From contig NZ_BAAAEI010000015.1 of the NCBI RefSeq assembly GCF_039522935.1, positions 62,001-126,000 on the forward strand: a stretch of 64,000 nucleotides of DNA, in the 5' to 3' direction. A program made the position numbers and the translations under genes. This DNA is from Bowmanella denitrificans (GTDB taxonomy: Bacteria; Pseudomonadota; Gammaproteobacteria; Enterobacterales; Alteromonadaceae). Position 1 is the stretch's first letter, and each line of letters starts with the position of its first letter. The notes under the pieces were generated by a model. The model did not search any database. It worked only from the letters and a program-made list of their open reading frames with translations, and had not been told where the DNA came from. Shown in pieces: positions 21,983 to 31,949 of this stretch.

Positions 21983-24859
21983 CTAAGATGCCAAAGCAGA
22001 AAACTCTCTCAGTAAGCTGTGTAGCGGTGCAGGCTTACCCAAGGCAAACCCCTGACCATAACCAATACCTAATCCGGCCAGCGCCTGGCGGGTTTCCTGG
22101 TCTGAGACGAACTCGGCAACGGTCAGCTTACCCATACTGGTGGCAATTTCGTGAATGGCTTTGACCGTGGCGTAGTCACTGCGATCCCGGCACATATTAC
22201 GTACAAAGGAACCGTCAATTTTTACATAGTCAACAGCCATGTTTTTCAGGTAAGTAAAGGAACTCATCCCTGCGCCAAAATCATCCAGTGCGAAGCGGCA
22301 CCCCAGATCACGCAGTACATCGATAAAACGGCTGGCGGCGGCCAGGTTAGTCACCGCTGCTGTCTCAGTGATTTCAAAACAGATTTTTTCCGGCGGTACC
22401 GACGAATGTTTAAGGCGCAGCACAATCTTATCCAGAAACTCATCATTGCCCAGGGTCATGCCGGATAAGTTAATCGCGCACTTATCCAGCACATCAAGGT
22501 GGGCCGGATGTTGCTCCAGCGCGTTGATAGTCTGGTTAAAAACCCATTCATCCAGTTTATTCATTAAGCCGTAGCGTTCAGCCACCGGAATAAATATACC
22601 CGGATTAAGGTACTCACCCTGCTCGCTGAGCATGCGCACCAGAATTTCATAGTGACGGCCACAGGCGGGTTGGTTAAGCGGTTCAATGACTTGATAAAAT
22701 AGTTCAAAGCGATCCCCCAGCAGGGCCTTTTGAATTTCGTTCACCCACTCCAGCTCGCTTTGCTGATAGTTCAGTTGCTGATCGCTTTCGTCAAATACGT
22801 GGTAGCGATTGCGGCCAAGGTTCTTGGCGCTGTAACAGGCGTGATCGGCGGCCTTAATCAGTTCTGTGCTGCTGATGGTGCCAGCCGTTATTTCGGCCAC
22901 GCCAATACTGGCACCAATATGAAAGACCTTATCTTCCCAGACAAAACGAAAACCGCGAATGGCATTCAGCATCTTACCAAGCTTATCCAACACTTCTTTT
23001 ACGGCGCAATCAGCGTATACCAGACAGAATTCATCGCCTCCAACTCTGGCCAGAATATCGGCAGATTTCAAAGAAGTAGCGAGCAGATTCGCCACCTGCC
23101 GGAGCAATTCATCCCCCGCCTGATGACCACAAGAATCGTTGACCAGTTTAAACTGGTCCATATCGATGTAGCACAGCGTCGATACCGACTTTTGTTCACG
23201 CACCAAGGCCAGGCGTTCTTTTAGCAGCCTGTCAAAGGCGTAACGATTATACAGGCCGGTAAGCTGATCGTGATTCGCCTGATAATACACCTGCTGCTGC
23301 AAGGCTAAATCTGCGGTGACATCCCTGCCAATACCTTCAATGGCAATAAGCTTGTGTTCATGGTCAAACACCGGCGAATCACGATACTCAATATGCCGAA
23401 TTTCACCATTTTTATTGAAGTACTCCACTACATAGGGATCAGGACGCTGGCCGCTGTGCAGTTGCTCACGAATCTGCTCGATGTTCCCGGGGTTGCGTTT
23501 GACGCAGTGTCGGTAGTTCAGTTTAAAATATTCCGGACTATAGCCAAGAATGTCCTGCACGCTGCTACTGACATAGTTAATCCGTCCGGCCAGGTCGTGG
23601 GAATAAACAAAGTGACCATTTAAGCCATCCACCAGTCGGCGGAATTTCTCTTCGGACTCTTTTAAGGCCTGCTGATTTAAGCGTCGGGCGGTGATATCAC
23701 GAATGGTGACGGCGATACCATTACCGGCTTTGACAATTTGAATCTTGATCCACTGGGCCAGAATCAAATCACTGGAGGTTTCCAGATATTGTTCGTGGGC
23801 TTTACCGGTTAGGCACACCTGAATACAAAGTGGCAACAGCTCAGCATGTCCCAGGGCTTGAAGCTGCTGCGACAAGGTAGATTGCACCAGATACGGAGAA
23901 TCGGTGACAAAGATCTTTCGCGCGACCTGATTAGATTCGACCAGTTCAAAATCAATAATGTCTTTGTGAGCGTCCTGCACAGCCTGCAGCACTAAAATAG
24001 CATCAAGGGACGATTCACTGGCCGCTTTGTAACGCTCCTGCGACTGATTGAGCTTAAACGCACTGCGCAGCTGACGGCGTAGAAAAATACTGATGACCAG
24101 CGACATCAATACGCCGATGGCCATAACAATACGACCGATTTCAAAACCGCCACGATTACCCTGCAGTTTCAGCAGCCACTGGCGACCGGCAAATTGCAGT
24201 TGCTGCTCTATGATAGGTTCACTCTGGTGCAGTACACCATTGGCCATCAGGCGATGTTCGCCATCCTGTAACGTCAGACTGAAGTCAGAGCCGATCAGCT
24301 CGCCCACCATAACAGCCAGAGTGGCCTCAAGATCAAAGCTGGCGGCCACAAAGCCATAACTGGGGTCATAAGGATTAATCGCGCGCCCGACCACGGCGAC
24401 ATAACGCCCCTTATCGTTGCGTATCAGCGCATTGACAAAATCCACGACGGGTGTTTTACCCAACTCTAATCCCAGGTCGGACAAAGGACGGTACAGCAGG
24501 CGGGAGCGATCTGCGCCTTTGATATTCCATTGCACCAGTTGCTGTTCATCGGCCCAGACAATATCGTCAAAGCCCGGCAGGACATGTTGCATGGTCACTG
24601 CATGGGCATTAAACCAATCGGTTGGATTAGGGTGATTTTCCGGCCAGGTGATCATCAAATCTTTTAATGCACGCTGGCGGTCAGCAGAGAAAACTTCAAT
24701 ACTGTTTGCCACTTGCTGGGCAACCACTTTGGCTTTGGCTGCCAGACGTCTCTGCTCCTGGTTTTCCAGGTACAGGCTAAACAGGCTGAAAATCAGGCAC
24801 AGAATCAGAAACAGGGCAAAAGGTAACCCGTTAACCCTGTCCAAAGGCTTAAACCGCAT
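21983..24859 (-). CDS. CHASE-like, PAS, GGDEF and EAL multidomain c-di-GMP protein
   Basis: A 958-residue membrane signalling protein. TM1 is about 15-33, a CHASE-like periplasmic sensor lies at 40-235 (WPENHPNPTDWFNAHAVTMQ and GFVAASFDLEATLAVM), TM2 at about 243-262, a linker, PAS at about 405-525 (GHFVYSHDLAGRINYVSSS), GGDEF with intact ARVGGDEF near residue 606, and EAL at about 715-950 with EILVRM, INLSG, FEITETA, DDFGAGMSS and KIDGSF. Both catalytic motifs look intact. It is the third c-di-GMP gene in the window and has its own ATG at 24859. Confidence 0.9.
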   Translation of the reverse strand: MRFKPLDRVNGLPFALFLILCLIFSLFSLYLENQEQRRLAAKAKVVAQQVANSIEVFSADRQRALKDLMITWPENHPNPTDWFNAHAVTMQHVLPGFDDIVWADEQQLVQWNIKGADRSRLLYRPLSDLGLELGKTPVVDFVNALIRNDKGRYVAVVGRAINPYDPSYGFVAASFDLEATLAVMVGELIGSDFSLTLQDGEHRLMANGVLHQSEPIIEQQLQFAGRQWLLKLQGNRGGFEIGRIVMAIGVLMSLVISIFLRRQLRSAFKLNQSQERYKAASESSLDAILVLQAVQDAHKDIIDFELVESNQVARKIFVTDSPYLVQSTLSQQLQALGHAELLPLCIQVCLTGKAHEQYLETSSDLILAQWIKIQIVKAGNGIAVTIRDITARRLNQQALKESEEKFRRLVDGLNGHFVYSHDLAGRINYVSSSVQDILGYSPEYFKLNYRHCVKRNPGNIEQIREQLHSGQRPDPYVVEYFNKNGEIRHIEYRDSPVFDHEHKLIAIEGIGRDVTADLALQQQVYYQANHDQLTGLYNRYAFDRLLKERLALVREQKSVSTLCYIDMDQFKLVNDSCGHQAGDELLRQVANLLATSLKSADILARVGGDEFCLVYADCAVKEVLDKLGKMLNAIRGFRFVWEDKVFHIGASIGVAEITAGTISSTELIKAADHACYSAKNLGRNRYHVFDESDQQLNYQQSELEWVNEIQKALLGDRFELFYQVIEPLNQPACGRHYEILVRMLSEQGEYLNPGIFIPVAERYGLMNKLDEWVFNQTINALEQHPAHLDVLDKCAINLSGMTLGNDEFLDKIVLRLKHSSVPPEKICFEITETAAVTNLAAASRFIDVLRDLGCRFALDDFGAGMSSFTYLKNMAVDYVKIDGSFVRNMCRDRSDYATVKAIHEIATSMGKLTVAEFVSDQETRQALAGLGIGYGQGFALGKPAPLHSLLREFSALAS

Positions 24860-24924
24860 AACCTCTGAATCTACGAAGGCGTTAAAGGCGCAGTCTAGCC
24901 CGCTTTGATGACAGTATTATGACC

Positions 24925-25821
24925 TCAGGGCACTTTGTAGCCGCGCGCGGCTTCCAGCAAACTAAACCATTGCTGACGGGTCAGACTGATAGACAAGGAG
25001 GCCGCCTGGGTACGCACTCTGTCGATATTGCCACTGCCAATGATTGGCATAATCTGACCGGGTATGCTCAGCACAAACGCCATTAATATCTGATCGAGAC
25101 TGGCGCCGGACTCCTCAGCTATCGCACCAGCACAATCCCTTAGCGCCTTATACTGAAAGTCGTGAAATACCCCGCCGCCGCCCAGGCAGGACCAGGCCAT
25201 AGGTTTAACACTGTGCTGCTGAAGGAAATCCAGGTTGCCGTCGAACAAATAGTCCGTGTGTACCGCGCTGATTTCCAATTGATTGGTCACTAAGGGGAAA
25301 TCCAGTCTGGATTGCAGCAATGCGAATTTACTGGCACTGAAATTAGACACGCCGAAGTGTTTGACCTTACCGGCTGCTCGTAATCTGATAAAGGCTTCTG
25401 CCACCGCATCGGCATCCATCAGCGGATCGGGACGATGGATCAGCAATACATCCAGATACTCTACCGCCAGCTCCTTTAGCGAGCGTTCTGCCGCCGCCAC
25501 GATGTAGTCGGTGTCATTGTTGTAATGCACCACCCTGACATCGGGCTGTTTGTCACAGGGAAACAAAATACCGCATTTGGACACCACCTCAATTTTATCT
25601 CTTAGTCCCGGTGCCAGCTTAAGGGCCTGGCCAAATAAGGCCTCCTGGGTAAAAGCACCATATACATCCGCATGATCGGTCGTGGTGATGCCCAGTTCCA
25701 GGCCCTGCTCTACAAAGCGGACAATGTCCTGTGCATGCATATTCCAGTCGGTTAGTCGCCAGTAGCCTTGCACCATGCGGGAGAAACTCAGTTCATTGTT
25801 AACCAGTTCTACACGTTGCAT
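24925..25821 (-). CDS. aldo/keto reductase, YdhF-like
   Basis: A 298-residue NADPH-dependent oxidoreductase of the AKR superfamily. Catalytic elements are DHADVYG (Asp and Tyr), VVSKCG (Lys) and LLIHRPD (His); the C-terminal GSGNIDRVR binds the cofactor phosphate, as in the family. I start at ATG 25821, with AGGGGA just upstream; an in-frame ATG ten codons earlier (25851) lacks such a site. It is divergent from the dehydratase gene. Substrate is unknown. Confidence 0.88.
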   Translation of the reverse strand: MQRVELVNNELSFSRMVQGYWRLTDWNMHAQDIVRFVEQGLELGITTTDHADVYGAFTQEALFGQALKLAPGLRDKIEVVSKCGILFPCDKQPDVRVVHYNNDTDYIVAAAERSLKELAVEYLDVLLIHRPDPLMDADAVAEAFIRLRAAGKVKHFGVSNFSASKFALLQSRLDFPLVTNQLEISAVHTDYLFDGNLDFLQQHSVKPMAWSCLGGGGVFHDFQYKALRDCAGAIAEESGASLDQILMAFVLSIPGQIMPIIGSGNIDRVRTQAASLSISLTRQQWFSLLEAARGYKVP

Positions 25822-26016
25822 ATTTGTTCCCCTGCAGCCAGATGGCTTCAATCTTTAGTCCAACCATTGCGGCATGGTAGCAGAATGCCAATGTGCTGGG
25901 CTATATGCATCAACCCTGGATTGGTAAACCAGTTGCACCACTCCCGTAGCCATTATTCCCCACCACTTTCACCAGCAAAGATGATAAAGTCCGGCTTCGC
26001 CATACGAGGAGCTAAC

Positions 26017-27012
26017 ATGCCACTGCCAACCTTCGACGATGTGCTTGCCGCGTCACTGCGTATTAAGCCTCATGTGCACCGCACCCCCATACTGAATTCC
26101 AGCCTGCTCGACAGTTGGCTGGGCCACAGGGTGTATTTCAAAGTAGAAGCCCTGCAGCGAATTGGAGCCTTTAAACTGCGCGGTGCCATTAATGTGCTGA
26201 GCTGGCTAAAAGAGCAGAACGAACTTCCGCAACAGATTGTCGCCAACAGCTCCGGTAACCATGCCCAGGCGGTGGCCTATGCCGCGGCACAGTTTGATAT
26301 TCCTGCCACCATTTACAGCACCAAAACGGTTTCCAGGGTCAAAGCTGCAGCAACCCGTTTCTATGGTGCAGAACTGGCATTATTTGATACCCGGGTTGAA
26401 GCAGATGCTGCGGTGCAGGAGGCAGCTAAACAACCTGGAACCTTGTGGATCCCACCCTTCAACCATGCGCAAATTATTGCCGGCCAAGGCACCGCCGCCC
26501 TCGAAGCCCTGCAGGATCTAAAGCAGGTAGATGGCGTGTTTGCCCCGGTGGGCGGTGGTGGTTTGATGTCTGGTACATTATTAGCCTGCCGTGCACTGTG
26601 CCCCGACGCTCAGGTTATAGGGGCAGAGCCGCTGGCAGCCAATGATGCCGCCAATTCGCTACGCGCGGGGAAAATTGTTGCCCTGCCTGGACCTGCCAAT
26701 ACCCTTGCCGATGGTGCGGCCACGCCTGCTGTCGGCGATCTCACCTTCCCTTTCTTACAACAGCTGGATGACTTCTACGAGGTAGACGAAGCCCAGATAG
26801 CGTATTGGACACAATGGCTGCAACATCTGTTGAAAATTCATGTGGAACCCACCAGCGCCATGAGCATGGCTGCAGTGGCAAGTTGGCTGCAGGAACAAGA
26901 CAAACCCAGCACCGCACTGGTGATTCTATCCGGTGGCAACATTGACCAAAGCCGAATGCAGGAGATTTGGCAGACCGATTATCTCAGTCAGCCACCGATC
27001 CTAAGCGAATAA
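26017..27012 (+). CDS. PLP-dependent threonine/serine dehydratase-like enzyme
   Basis: A 331-residue fold-type II PLP enzyme, probably deaminating L-threonine or L-serine, or racemising serine. Lys53 in RIGAFKLRGAIN forms the Schiff base, NSSGNHAQAVAY binds substrate, and PVGGGGLMSG holds the phosphate. The frame opens earlier (25768), but ATG 26017 has a GAGGA site seven bases upstream and gives the family's usual N-terminus (TFDDVLAASLRIKPHVHRTP). No regulatory ACT domain is present, so it is not the biosynthetic IlvA type. An exported amidohydrolase follows on the same strand. Confidence 0.87.
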   Translation: MPLPTFDDVLAASLRIKPHVHRTPILNSSLLDSWLGHRVYFKVEALQRIGAFKLRGAINVLSWLKEQNELPQQIVANSSGNHAQAVAYAAAQFDIPATIYSTKTVSRVKAAATRFYGAELALFDTRVEADAAVQEAAKQPGTLWIPPFNHAQIIAGQGTAALEALQDLKQVDGVFAPVGGGGLMSGTLLACRALCPDAQVIGAEPLAANDAANSLRAGKIVALPGPANTLADGAATPAVGDLTFPFLQQLDDFYEVDEAQIAYWTQWLQHLLKIHVEPTSAMSMAAVASWLQEQDKPSTALVILSGGNIDQSRMQEIWQTDYLSQPPILSE

Positions 27013-27070
27013 CAAGGGTTGGTTGTTATAAGGCTTCATGTTAAAAATAAGTAAAAACGGAATTAGCCCT

Positions 27071-28726
27071 ATGACAATCCGCCCCATCTGGTTTGCGACA
27101 GTACTCACTTTCAGCTTGTCACTGCAAGCCACCCCCACCGCTATTACGCAAGTAAACGGCTACCACATCACGCCAATGCAGGGCCTAGAACGCTTCGACA
27201 CCCTGGTATTTAACGAGGGTAAAGTGCTGGCAACAGGCGACGCCGACCTGTTACTTCGCTACCCACAGGCAAACGTTGTTAATGCTAAGGGTAAAACGCT
27301 GCTACCGGGTCTTACTGACGCCCACGGTCACCTGTTAGGCCTGGGCGAAAACCTACTGCAGGTTGATTTGCGCGGAATTGGCAGTGCCAGGGACTCGGTG
27401 GCCAAAGTCAGTCAGTACTTTGCCCAAAACGCCAAACTTGACTGGGTGATAGGCCGGGGCTGGAATCAGGTGCTGTGGCCAGATAAGCAGTTCCCTACTG
27501 CCGCGATGCTGGACGAGTTTATCCCCGACACCCCGGTGTGGCTGGAGCGAATTGATGGTCATGCCGCCTGGGTTAACAGTAAAGCGCTGGCTCTTGCCGG
27601 CATCAATAAAGATACCCTGGACCCACCTGGTGGGCAGATTATCCGGGATAACCTGGGCCAGCCAACCGGCGTTTTGATAGATAACGCCATGTCTTTAGTG
27701 GCCGAGCGTTTGCCCAAAGCCAATCACAATAAAATGCAATCCGCCCTGACAGCGGCCACTGCGCACTTATTGTCACTGGGTATCACCAGTATGCATGATG
27801 CAGGTATCGACAAAGCCACCTATAACTTTTATAAAGCCCAGGCACAGCATGGTAAATTAGCCATTCGCATCTACGCCATGCTCTCTGCCAGTGATACCGA
27901 ACTGGCCACAATGCTAAAGCAGGGCCGTTACCATGACGCACAAGATAAGCTTTGGGTACAAAGCGTTAAAGCCTATGCTGACGGTGCGCTGGGTAGCCGG
28001 GGTGCGGCGATGCTGGCTCCCTATAGTGACGACAAACACAACAACGGCCTATTGCTGACCCCGGAAGATAGACTGCCAGAGCTATTTGACCTGGTATTAA
28101 ACGCCGGATTCCAGCTCAATGTGCACGCCATAGGCGATCGAGGCAACCGCCTGGTACTGGATAATTTAGCCAGTGCCTATACCAGGGTTGGAGGCCGGAA
28201 TTTGCGCAATCGAATAGAGCACGCGCAGGTTGTCAGCCTCGAGGATATTCCTCGCTTTAAGACCCTGAATATTATCGCCTCGATGCAACCGGTACATGCC
28301 ACCAGCGACATGAATATGGCCGAAGACCGTATAGGTAAAGAAAGACTGCAAGGTGCCTATGCCTGGCAAACCTTCTTAAAACAGGGCACGGTATTGGCTG
28401 CGGGGTCGGATTTCCCGGTGGAGCTGGCCAATCCCTTCCATGGCTTGCATGCCGCCGTGACCCGCCAGGATCATCAGGGCAGGCCCCCACAAGGCTGGCA
28501 CGCCGAAGAAGCGCTAAGCATAGAGCAAGCCCTGCGCGCTTTCACCCTGGATGGCGCTTTTGCTGCGCATCAGGAAGACATTCTGGGTAACCTGCAGCCG
28601 GGTAAATGGGCGGATTTCATTCTGATTGACAGGGATATTTTTCAGGCGCCAGCTACTGAGTTATGGCAAACAAAGGTATTACAAACCTGGGTGGCCGGTG
28701 AGATGCGTTATAAATCTGCACCTTAA
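27071..28726 (+). CDS. exported amidohydrolase, YtcJ-like
   Basis: A 551-residue metal-dependent hydrolase of the amidohydrolase family 3. It has a signal peptide (MTIRPIWFATVLTFSLSLQA), the metal motif DAHGHL, a carboxylated-Lys region (VKAYADGALGSRGAAM), NVHAIGDRGNRL, RIEHAQVV, and the terminal Asp in GSDFPVELANP. It lies 58 bases after the dehydratase, so a shared transcript is possible. The start is ambiguous: the frame opens at 27038 and neither site has a strong Shine-Dalgarno sequence; 27071 gives the cleaner signal peptide. Substrate is unknown. Confidence 0.86.
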   Translation: MTIRPIWFATVLTFSLSLQATPTAITQVNGYHITPMQGLERFDTLVFNEGKVLATGDADLLLRYPQANVVNAKGKTLLPGLTDAHGHLLGLGENLLQVDLRGIGSARDSVAKVSQYFAQNAKLDWVIGRGWNQVLWPDKQFPTAAMLDEFIPDTPVWLERIDGHAAWVNSKALALAGINKDTLDPPGGQIIRDNLGQPTGVLIDNAMSLVAERLPKANHNKMQSALTAATAHLLSLGITSMHDAGIDKATYNFYKAQAQHGKLAIRIYAMLSASDTELATMLKQGRYHDAQDKLWVQSVKAYADGALGSRGAAMLAPYSDDKHNNGLLLTPEDRLPELFDLVLNAGFQLNVHAIGDRGNRLVLDNLASAYTRVGGRNLRNRIEHAQVVSLEDIPRFKTLNIIASMQPVHATSDMNMAEDRIGKERLQGAYAWQTFLKQGTVLAAGSDFPVELANPFHGLHAAVTRQDHQGRPPQGWHAEEALSIEQALRAFTLDGAFAAHQEDILGNLQPGKWADFILIDRDIFQAPATELWQTKVLQTWVAGEMRYKSAP

Positions 28727-28742
28727 GTGTGACTAGCAGGCG

Positions 28743-29501
28743 TCACTTCGCCAGTAATTCAGAAATGTTAGCCTGAGTCATGCCGGGCAGACTGAAAGCC
28801 TGACCACTTGTCAAAGTGACGCTGCATTGCCCGTTATCGTCTGAGCTTAAGGCACTGATTCTATCCTTGCGCACCAGCCAGGTCTTATCAAGGCGGATAA
28901 ACATATGATGTTGCAACTGAGATGTGACATCGGATAACGAATCCAGATGCAACACTGTGCTACCATCACTTAAATACAGTCTTGCATAGTCCGCCGTCAT
29001 TTCAATGGCGTCCAGCCGCTCTGTTTCCAGGATACTGAGCCGTCGCTTCTCCCTGATCACCACCTTGCTGTTTAAGCCATTCGTCTTATGCTCGGCAATA
29101 TGCGCTACCACCCGGCCAATCTCCTGGCAATCTACATACTGTGCATCTTGCAAACGCTGCCAGGCGCGCCTCAAGGCTCGGTAAAAGCGTTCATCATCAT
29201 AGGGCTTGAGCAGATAATCCACCGCACTCAGTTCAAATGCGTTGATAGCATATCGATCATAGGCGGTAACAAATACAATGACACAATTGTCGCCGAACCT
29301 TTCGGCCAATCGAATACCATCCAAACCTGGCATCTGAATGTCCAGAAACACCAGTTGGCACTGATGTTCTTCAAACAATGCCAGCGCCTGATGGCCGTCG
29401 GCCGCTTCGAAAACCGCCTCAATTCCAGCCTGATTCTGCAACAACAAGCGGATGGACTGACGGGCCAGACTTTCATCATCGGCAATTAATACCTTGATCA
29501 C
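28743..29501 (-). CDS. LytTR-type response regulator (first)
   Basis: A 252-residue DNA-binding regulator. The receiver domain (1-115) has the acidic pair DD (8-9), phosphoacceptor Asp54 (VFLDIQMPG) and LLKPYDDERFYRALRR. The LytTR domain (about 145-250) binds DNA, with VVIREKRRLSILETERLDAI and FIRLDKTWLVRKDRISAL. GTG 29501 overlaps the kinase stop by four bases, so it is translated with the kinase. A second, very similar regulator lies upstream of the kinase (30670). Confidence 0.92.
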   Translation of the reverse strand: MIKVLIADDESLARQSIRLLLQNQAGIEAVFEAADGHQALALFEEHQCQLVFLDIQMPGLDGIRLAERFGDNCVIVFVTAYDRYAINAFELSAVDYLLKPYDDERFYRALRRAWQRLQDAQYVDCQEIGRVVAHIAEHKTNGLNSKVVIREKRRLSILETERLDAIEMTADYARLYLSDGSTVLHLDSLSDVTSQLQHHMFIRLDKTWLVRKDRISALSSDDNGQCSVTLTSGQAFSLPGMTQANISELLAK

Positions 29502-30598
29502 GATGTCGTCTCCGCGGGTAGTTCCAGTACAGTTTGAAAATAACCATTTTCCAAAGGTTTAAGTTCCAGCCGAAACCGCTGGCCAAACATTTTGCTGAGC
29601 CTGTCCCGGCAGTTTTTCATGCCTATCCCAAAACCGTTGTGCTCATCCTGTCGCGGCACTTTGTTGATCAGTTGAATACATAGAGTTGTGTTGTTTTTAT
29701 GAATACTCAGTGACAACAAATTTTTGTCAGATTCTAACTGTGAACCATGTTGTACTGCGTTTTCAACCAGCGGTTGCAAAATCATAAAAGGCACATTTAA
29801 CGCCAGGCAATCCTCTGCCACCTGAATTGACGTTTCCAGTTTGTGTTCAAAGCGCATCTTCTGAATAGTTAGATAACTTTGTATAAACTCCATCTCCTGC
29901 GTCAGACTAATCAGTTGATTTTGTTGATTTTCCAGGACTTTTCTAAGCATTAAACCCAATTCACTCAGGGCCAGTATGGCTTTGTTTTTTTCATTCAAAC
30001 GAATCAGACTGGCAACGGTATTGAGTGTATTAAATAGAAAATGCGGATTTAACTGTGACTTGAGCGCTTGCAATTCCAGTTGATACAACTGTCTCAACAG
30101 GCTTTCATTCCTGGCTTCTTCACTTTTAACCCGTTGATAGTACTGCATAACGAATCCTAAGCTGACAATGGCCGAAAAGATAATGAAATCCAGATGCCAG
30201 GCCCCCCGTCGAAGCAATATAGCAAAGGCCTGTTCAATCTCTTCCAGCCCAAAACCGCCAATTTCCACAAAAGCCAGCATCGGTGTGGCCAGAAACACAA
30301 ATAAGCAAAGTGTCACCAACCATAGCGCGCTTAACCAGGCAGCTCTGAGCACCCAAGTTCTTACATTTTGTGTTGAGATTAATTTGGTCGCGGCAATGAT
30401 CAGCGGAGACAAAAAAGCCCAGGGGATCCACCACGGCAGGTAGTACAGCCAGACTTGCCCCCATTCGGAATGTTTTCCCGAATCCACCATACTGCGAAAG
30501 CTGAGATCGGCTGAGTAGGTGTTCATTAGCAGCCAGAAAACCAGTCCGGACAACCAAAAGCGCCAACCGGGCACTTGCCGTAAAAAAAGTGCGAGCAT
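29498..30598 (-). CDS. LytS/YehU-type sensor histidine kinase
   Basis: A 366-residue membrane kinase. Several hydrophobic helices lie in residues 1-165 (for example FWLSGLVFWLLMNTYSADLS and LDFIIFSAIVSLGFVMQYYQ). The His_kinase domain follows, with LKSQLNPHFLFNTLNTVASL, where the phospho-His is near residue 184, and the ATP-binding N-box MILQPLVENAVQHG with GFGIGMKNCRDRL. It overlaps the downstream LytTR regulator by four bases, while a second LytTR regulator ends 71 bases upstream of its ATG. The signal sensed is unknown. Confidence 0.92.
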   Translation of the reverse strand: MLALFLRQVPGWRFWLSGLVFWLLMNTYSADLSFRSMVDSGKHSEWGQVWLYYLPWWIPWAFLSPLIIAATKLISTQNVRTWVLRAAWLSALWLVTLCLFVFLATPMLAFVEIGGFGLEEIEQAFAILLRRGAWHLDFIIFSAIVSLGFVMQYYQRVKSEEARNESLLRQLYQLELQALKSQLNPHFLFNTLNTVASLIRLNEKNKAILALSELGLMLRKVLENQQNQLISLTQEMEFIQSYLTIQKMRFEHKLETSIQVAEDCLALNVPFMILQPLVENAVQHGSQLESDKNLLSLSIHKNNTTLCIQLINKVPRQDEHNGFGIGMKNCRDRLSKMFGQRFRLELKPLENGYFQTVLELPAETTS

Positions 30599-30669
30599 TC
30601 AATGATTCAAAAAGAGGACATCAGAGGGGATTATTCACCGGGCAAGGGGTGAAAAGCAAATCTGCCCGG

Positions 30670-31419
30670 TCAATCCAACAGCTCGGCGAGCTTATGCTTA
30701 TTTCGTCTGGAAAGGGTCAGTTCCTGTCCACCTCTTAAAATGACGGTATAGTCTCCTTTCTCATTAGGTCGGAGCTCTACAATTCTGTCCTGACGAACAA
30801 TACAGGAACGGTGAATACGGATAAAAAGCTCCGGGTCCAACTGTTTTTCCAGGCTGGTCAGGGTTTCCCGATGCAGCAATTGCTTGCCGTCTTTAAGATG
30901 AACTTCAGCATAATTTCCAGCCCCCAGAAAATAGTCTACAGACTCAACATCGACCAGACGAATTCTGCCCGGATCACGAATCACCAAACGCGATTTATAG
31001 CTTGATATCTTTGGAACATTAGGCATGTTCATCAATCTATGAAAATAGCTCAGTTGTCTGTTAGCCAGCTTCTCTCTGGCTTTATCCAACGCTAGATAGA
31101 AACGTTCATCATCATAAGGCTTAAGCAGATAATCCGTGGCATTGGCTTCAAATGCTTGCACAGCAAACTCGTCATAAGCCGTAACAAACACAATAACACA
31201 GCGCCCACCCAACCGCTCTGCCAGCTCCAGTCCATTGATTCCTGGGATCTTGATATCAAGAAACAGGATGTCCGGAGATTCCTGTTCAAAAAGCTCCAGT
31301 GCATGAATGCCGTCTGCGGATTCCAAAATCCGGGTAAAAAACTCACCCTGCTGCTGAAGTAATAAAATAATGGCTTGCCGGGCCAATGGCTCATCATCAA
31401 CCACCATTACTTTTGTCAT
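30670..31419 (-). CDS. LytTR-type response regulator (second)
   Basis: A 249-residue regulator paralogous to the one at 28743. It has DDE (8-10), Asp55 (FLDIKIPG), LLKPYDDERFYLALDK and a C-terminal LytTR domain with FIRIHRSCIVRQDRIVEL. I choose ATG 31419, which has a perfect AAGGAGG ribosome site; the frame also opens at 31440. It is transcribed toward the kinase. Both regulators keep all receiver residues, so both could be phosphorylated by the single kinase. It is divergent from the TonB-dependent receptor gene, a plausible target. Confidence 0.92.
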   Translation of the reverse strand: MTKVMVVDDEPLARQAIILLLQQQGEFFTRILESADGIHALELFEQESPDILFLDIKIPGINGLELAERLGGRCVIVFVTAYDEFAVQAFEANATDYLLKPYDDERFYLALDKAREKLANRQLSYFHRLMNMPNVPKISSYKSRLVIRDPGRIRLVDVESVDYFLGAGNYAEVHLKDGKQLLHRETLTSLEKQLDPELFIRIHRSCIVRQDRIVELRPNEKGDYTVILRGGQELTLSRRNKHKLAELLD

Positions 31420-31949
31420 GACAGCCTCCTTTCCATACAACCATCCTTATGGATATCGCCTCAACCTGTCACCCCTCAATACCTATTCATCTTCCTACCA
31501 GCAACTATCCGGCACTGGCAGATATTCTCATTACCGGTTGTCAGCGCCCTAAAGGAGCGGTGACAACCAAGCGACAAGCAGACTCTCCTTCAGATAAACA
31601 AACGAAGATAATTGAAAGTCATCGATAAATTCGTCGCGATTATTTCTCATTCCTACTTAGCATTGCAACTGCTGACTTGGTAACGAAATGCGTCAAAGAG
31701 ACGCCAACCGAACAATTCTTACGAATCTTTCACAATCGCCTAGCGCACAGGATTTTGCGACCAGATACAGATACGTCTAATTCATCCCTGATAACCCACC
31801 TTTCATCACAGGAAACCCGACAACAACGTATCACAGCTATCCGATTTATCGCCCTCCACCTAGCTTATGGTCAGATACCGGGGCACTACCCGTGCTCCTT
31901 GCTATCTGAAAAATAAAAAAAGTAACAATATGTTAATAGGGAGAAACAC
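31420..31949. other. long divergent intergenic region
   Basis: These 530 bases separate the LytTR regulator from the TonB-dependent receptor. The receptor has a GGGAGAA ribosome site before ATG 31950 and probably a long leader. Three short frames resemble no protein. No Fur-like box, riboswitch or clear palindrome was recognised. Confidence 0.5.
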
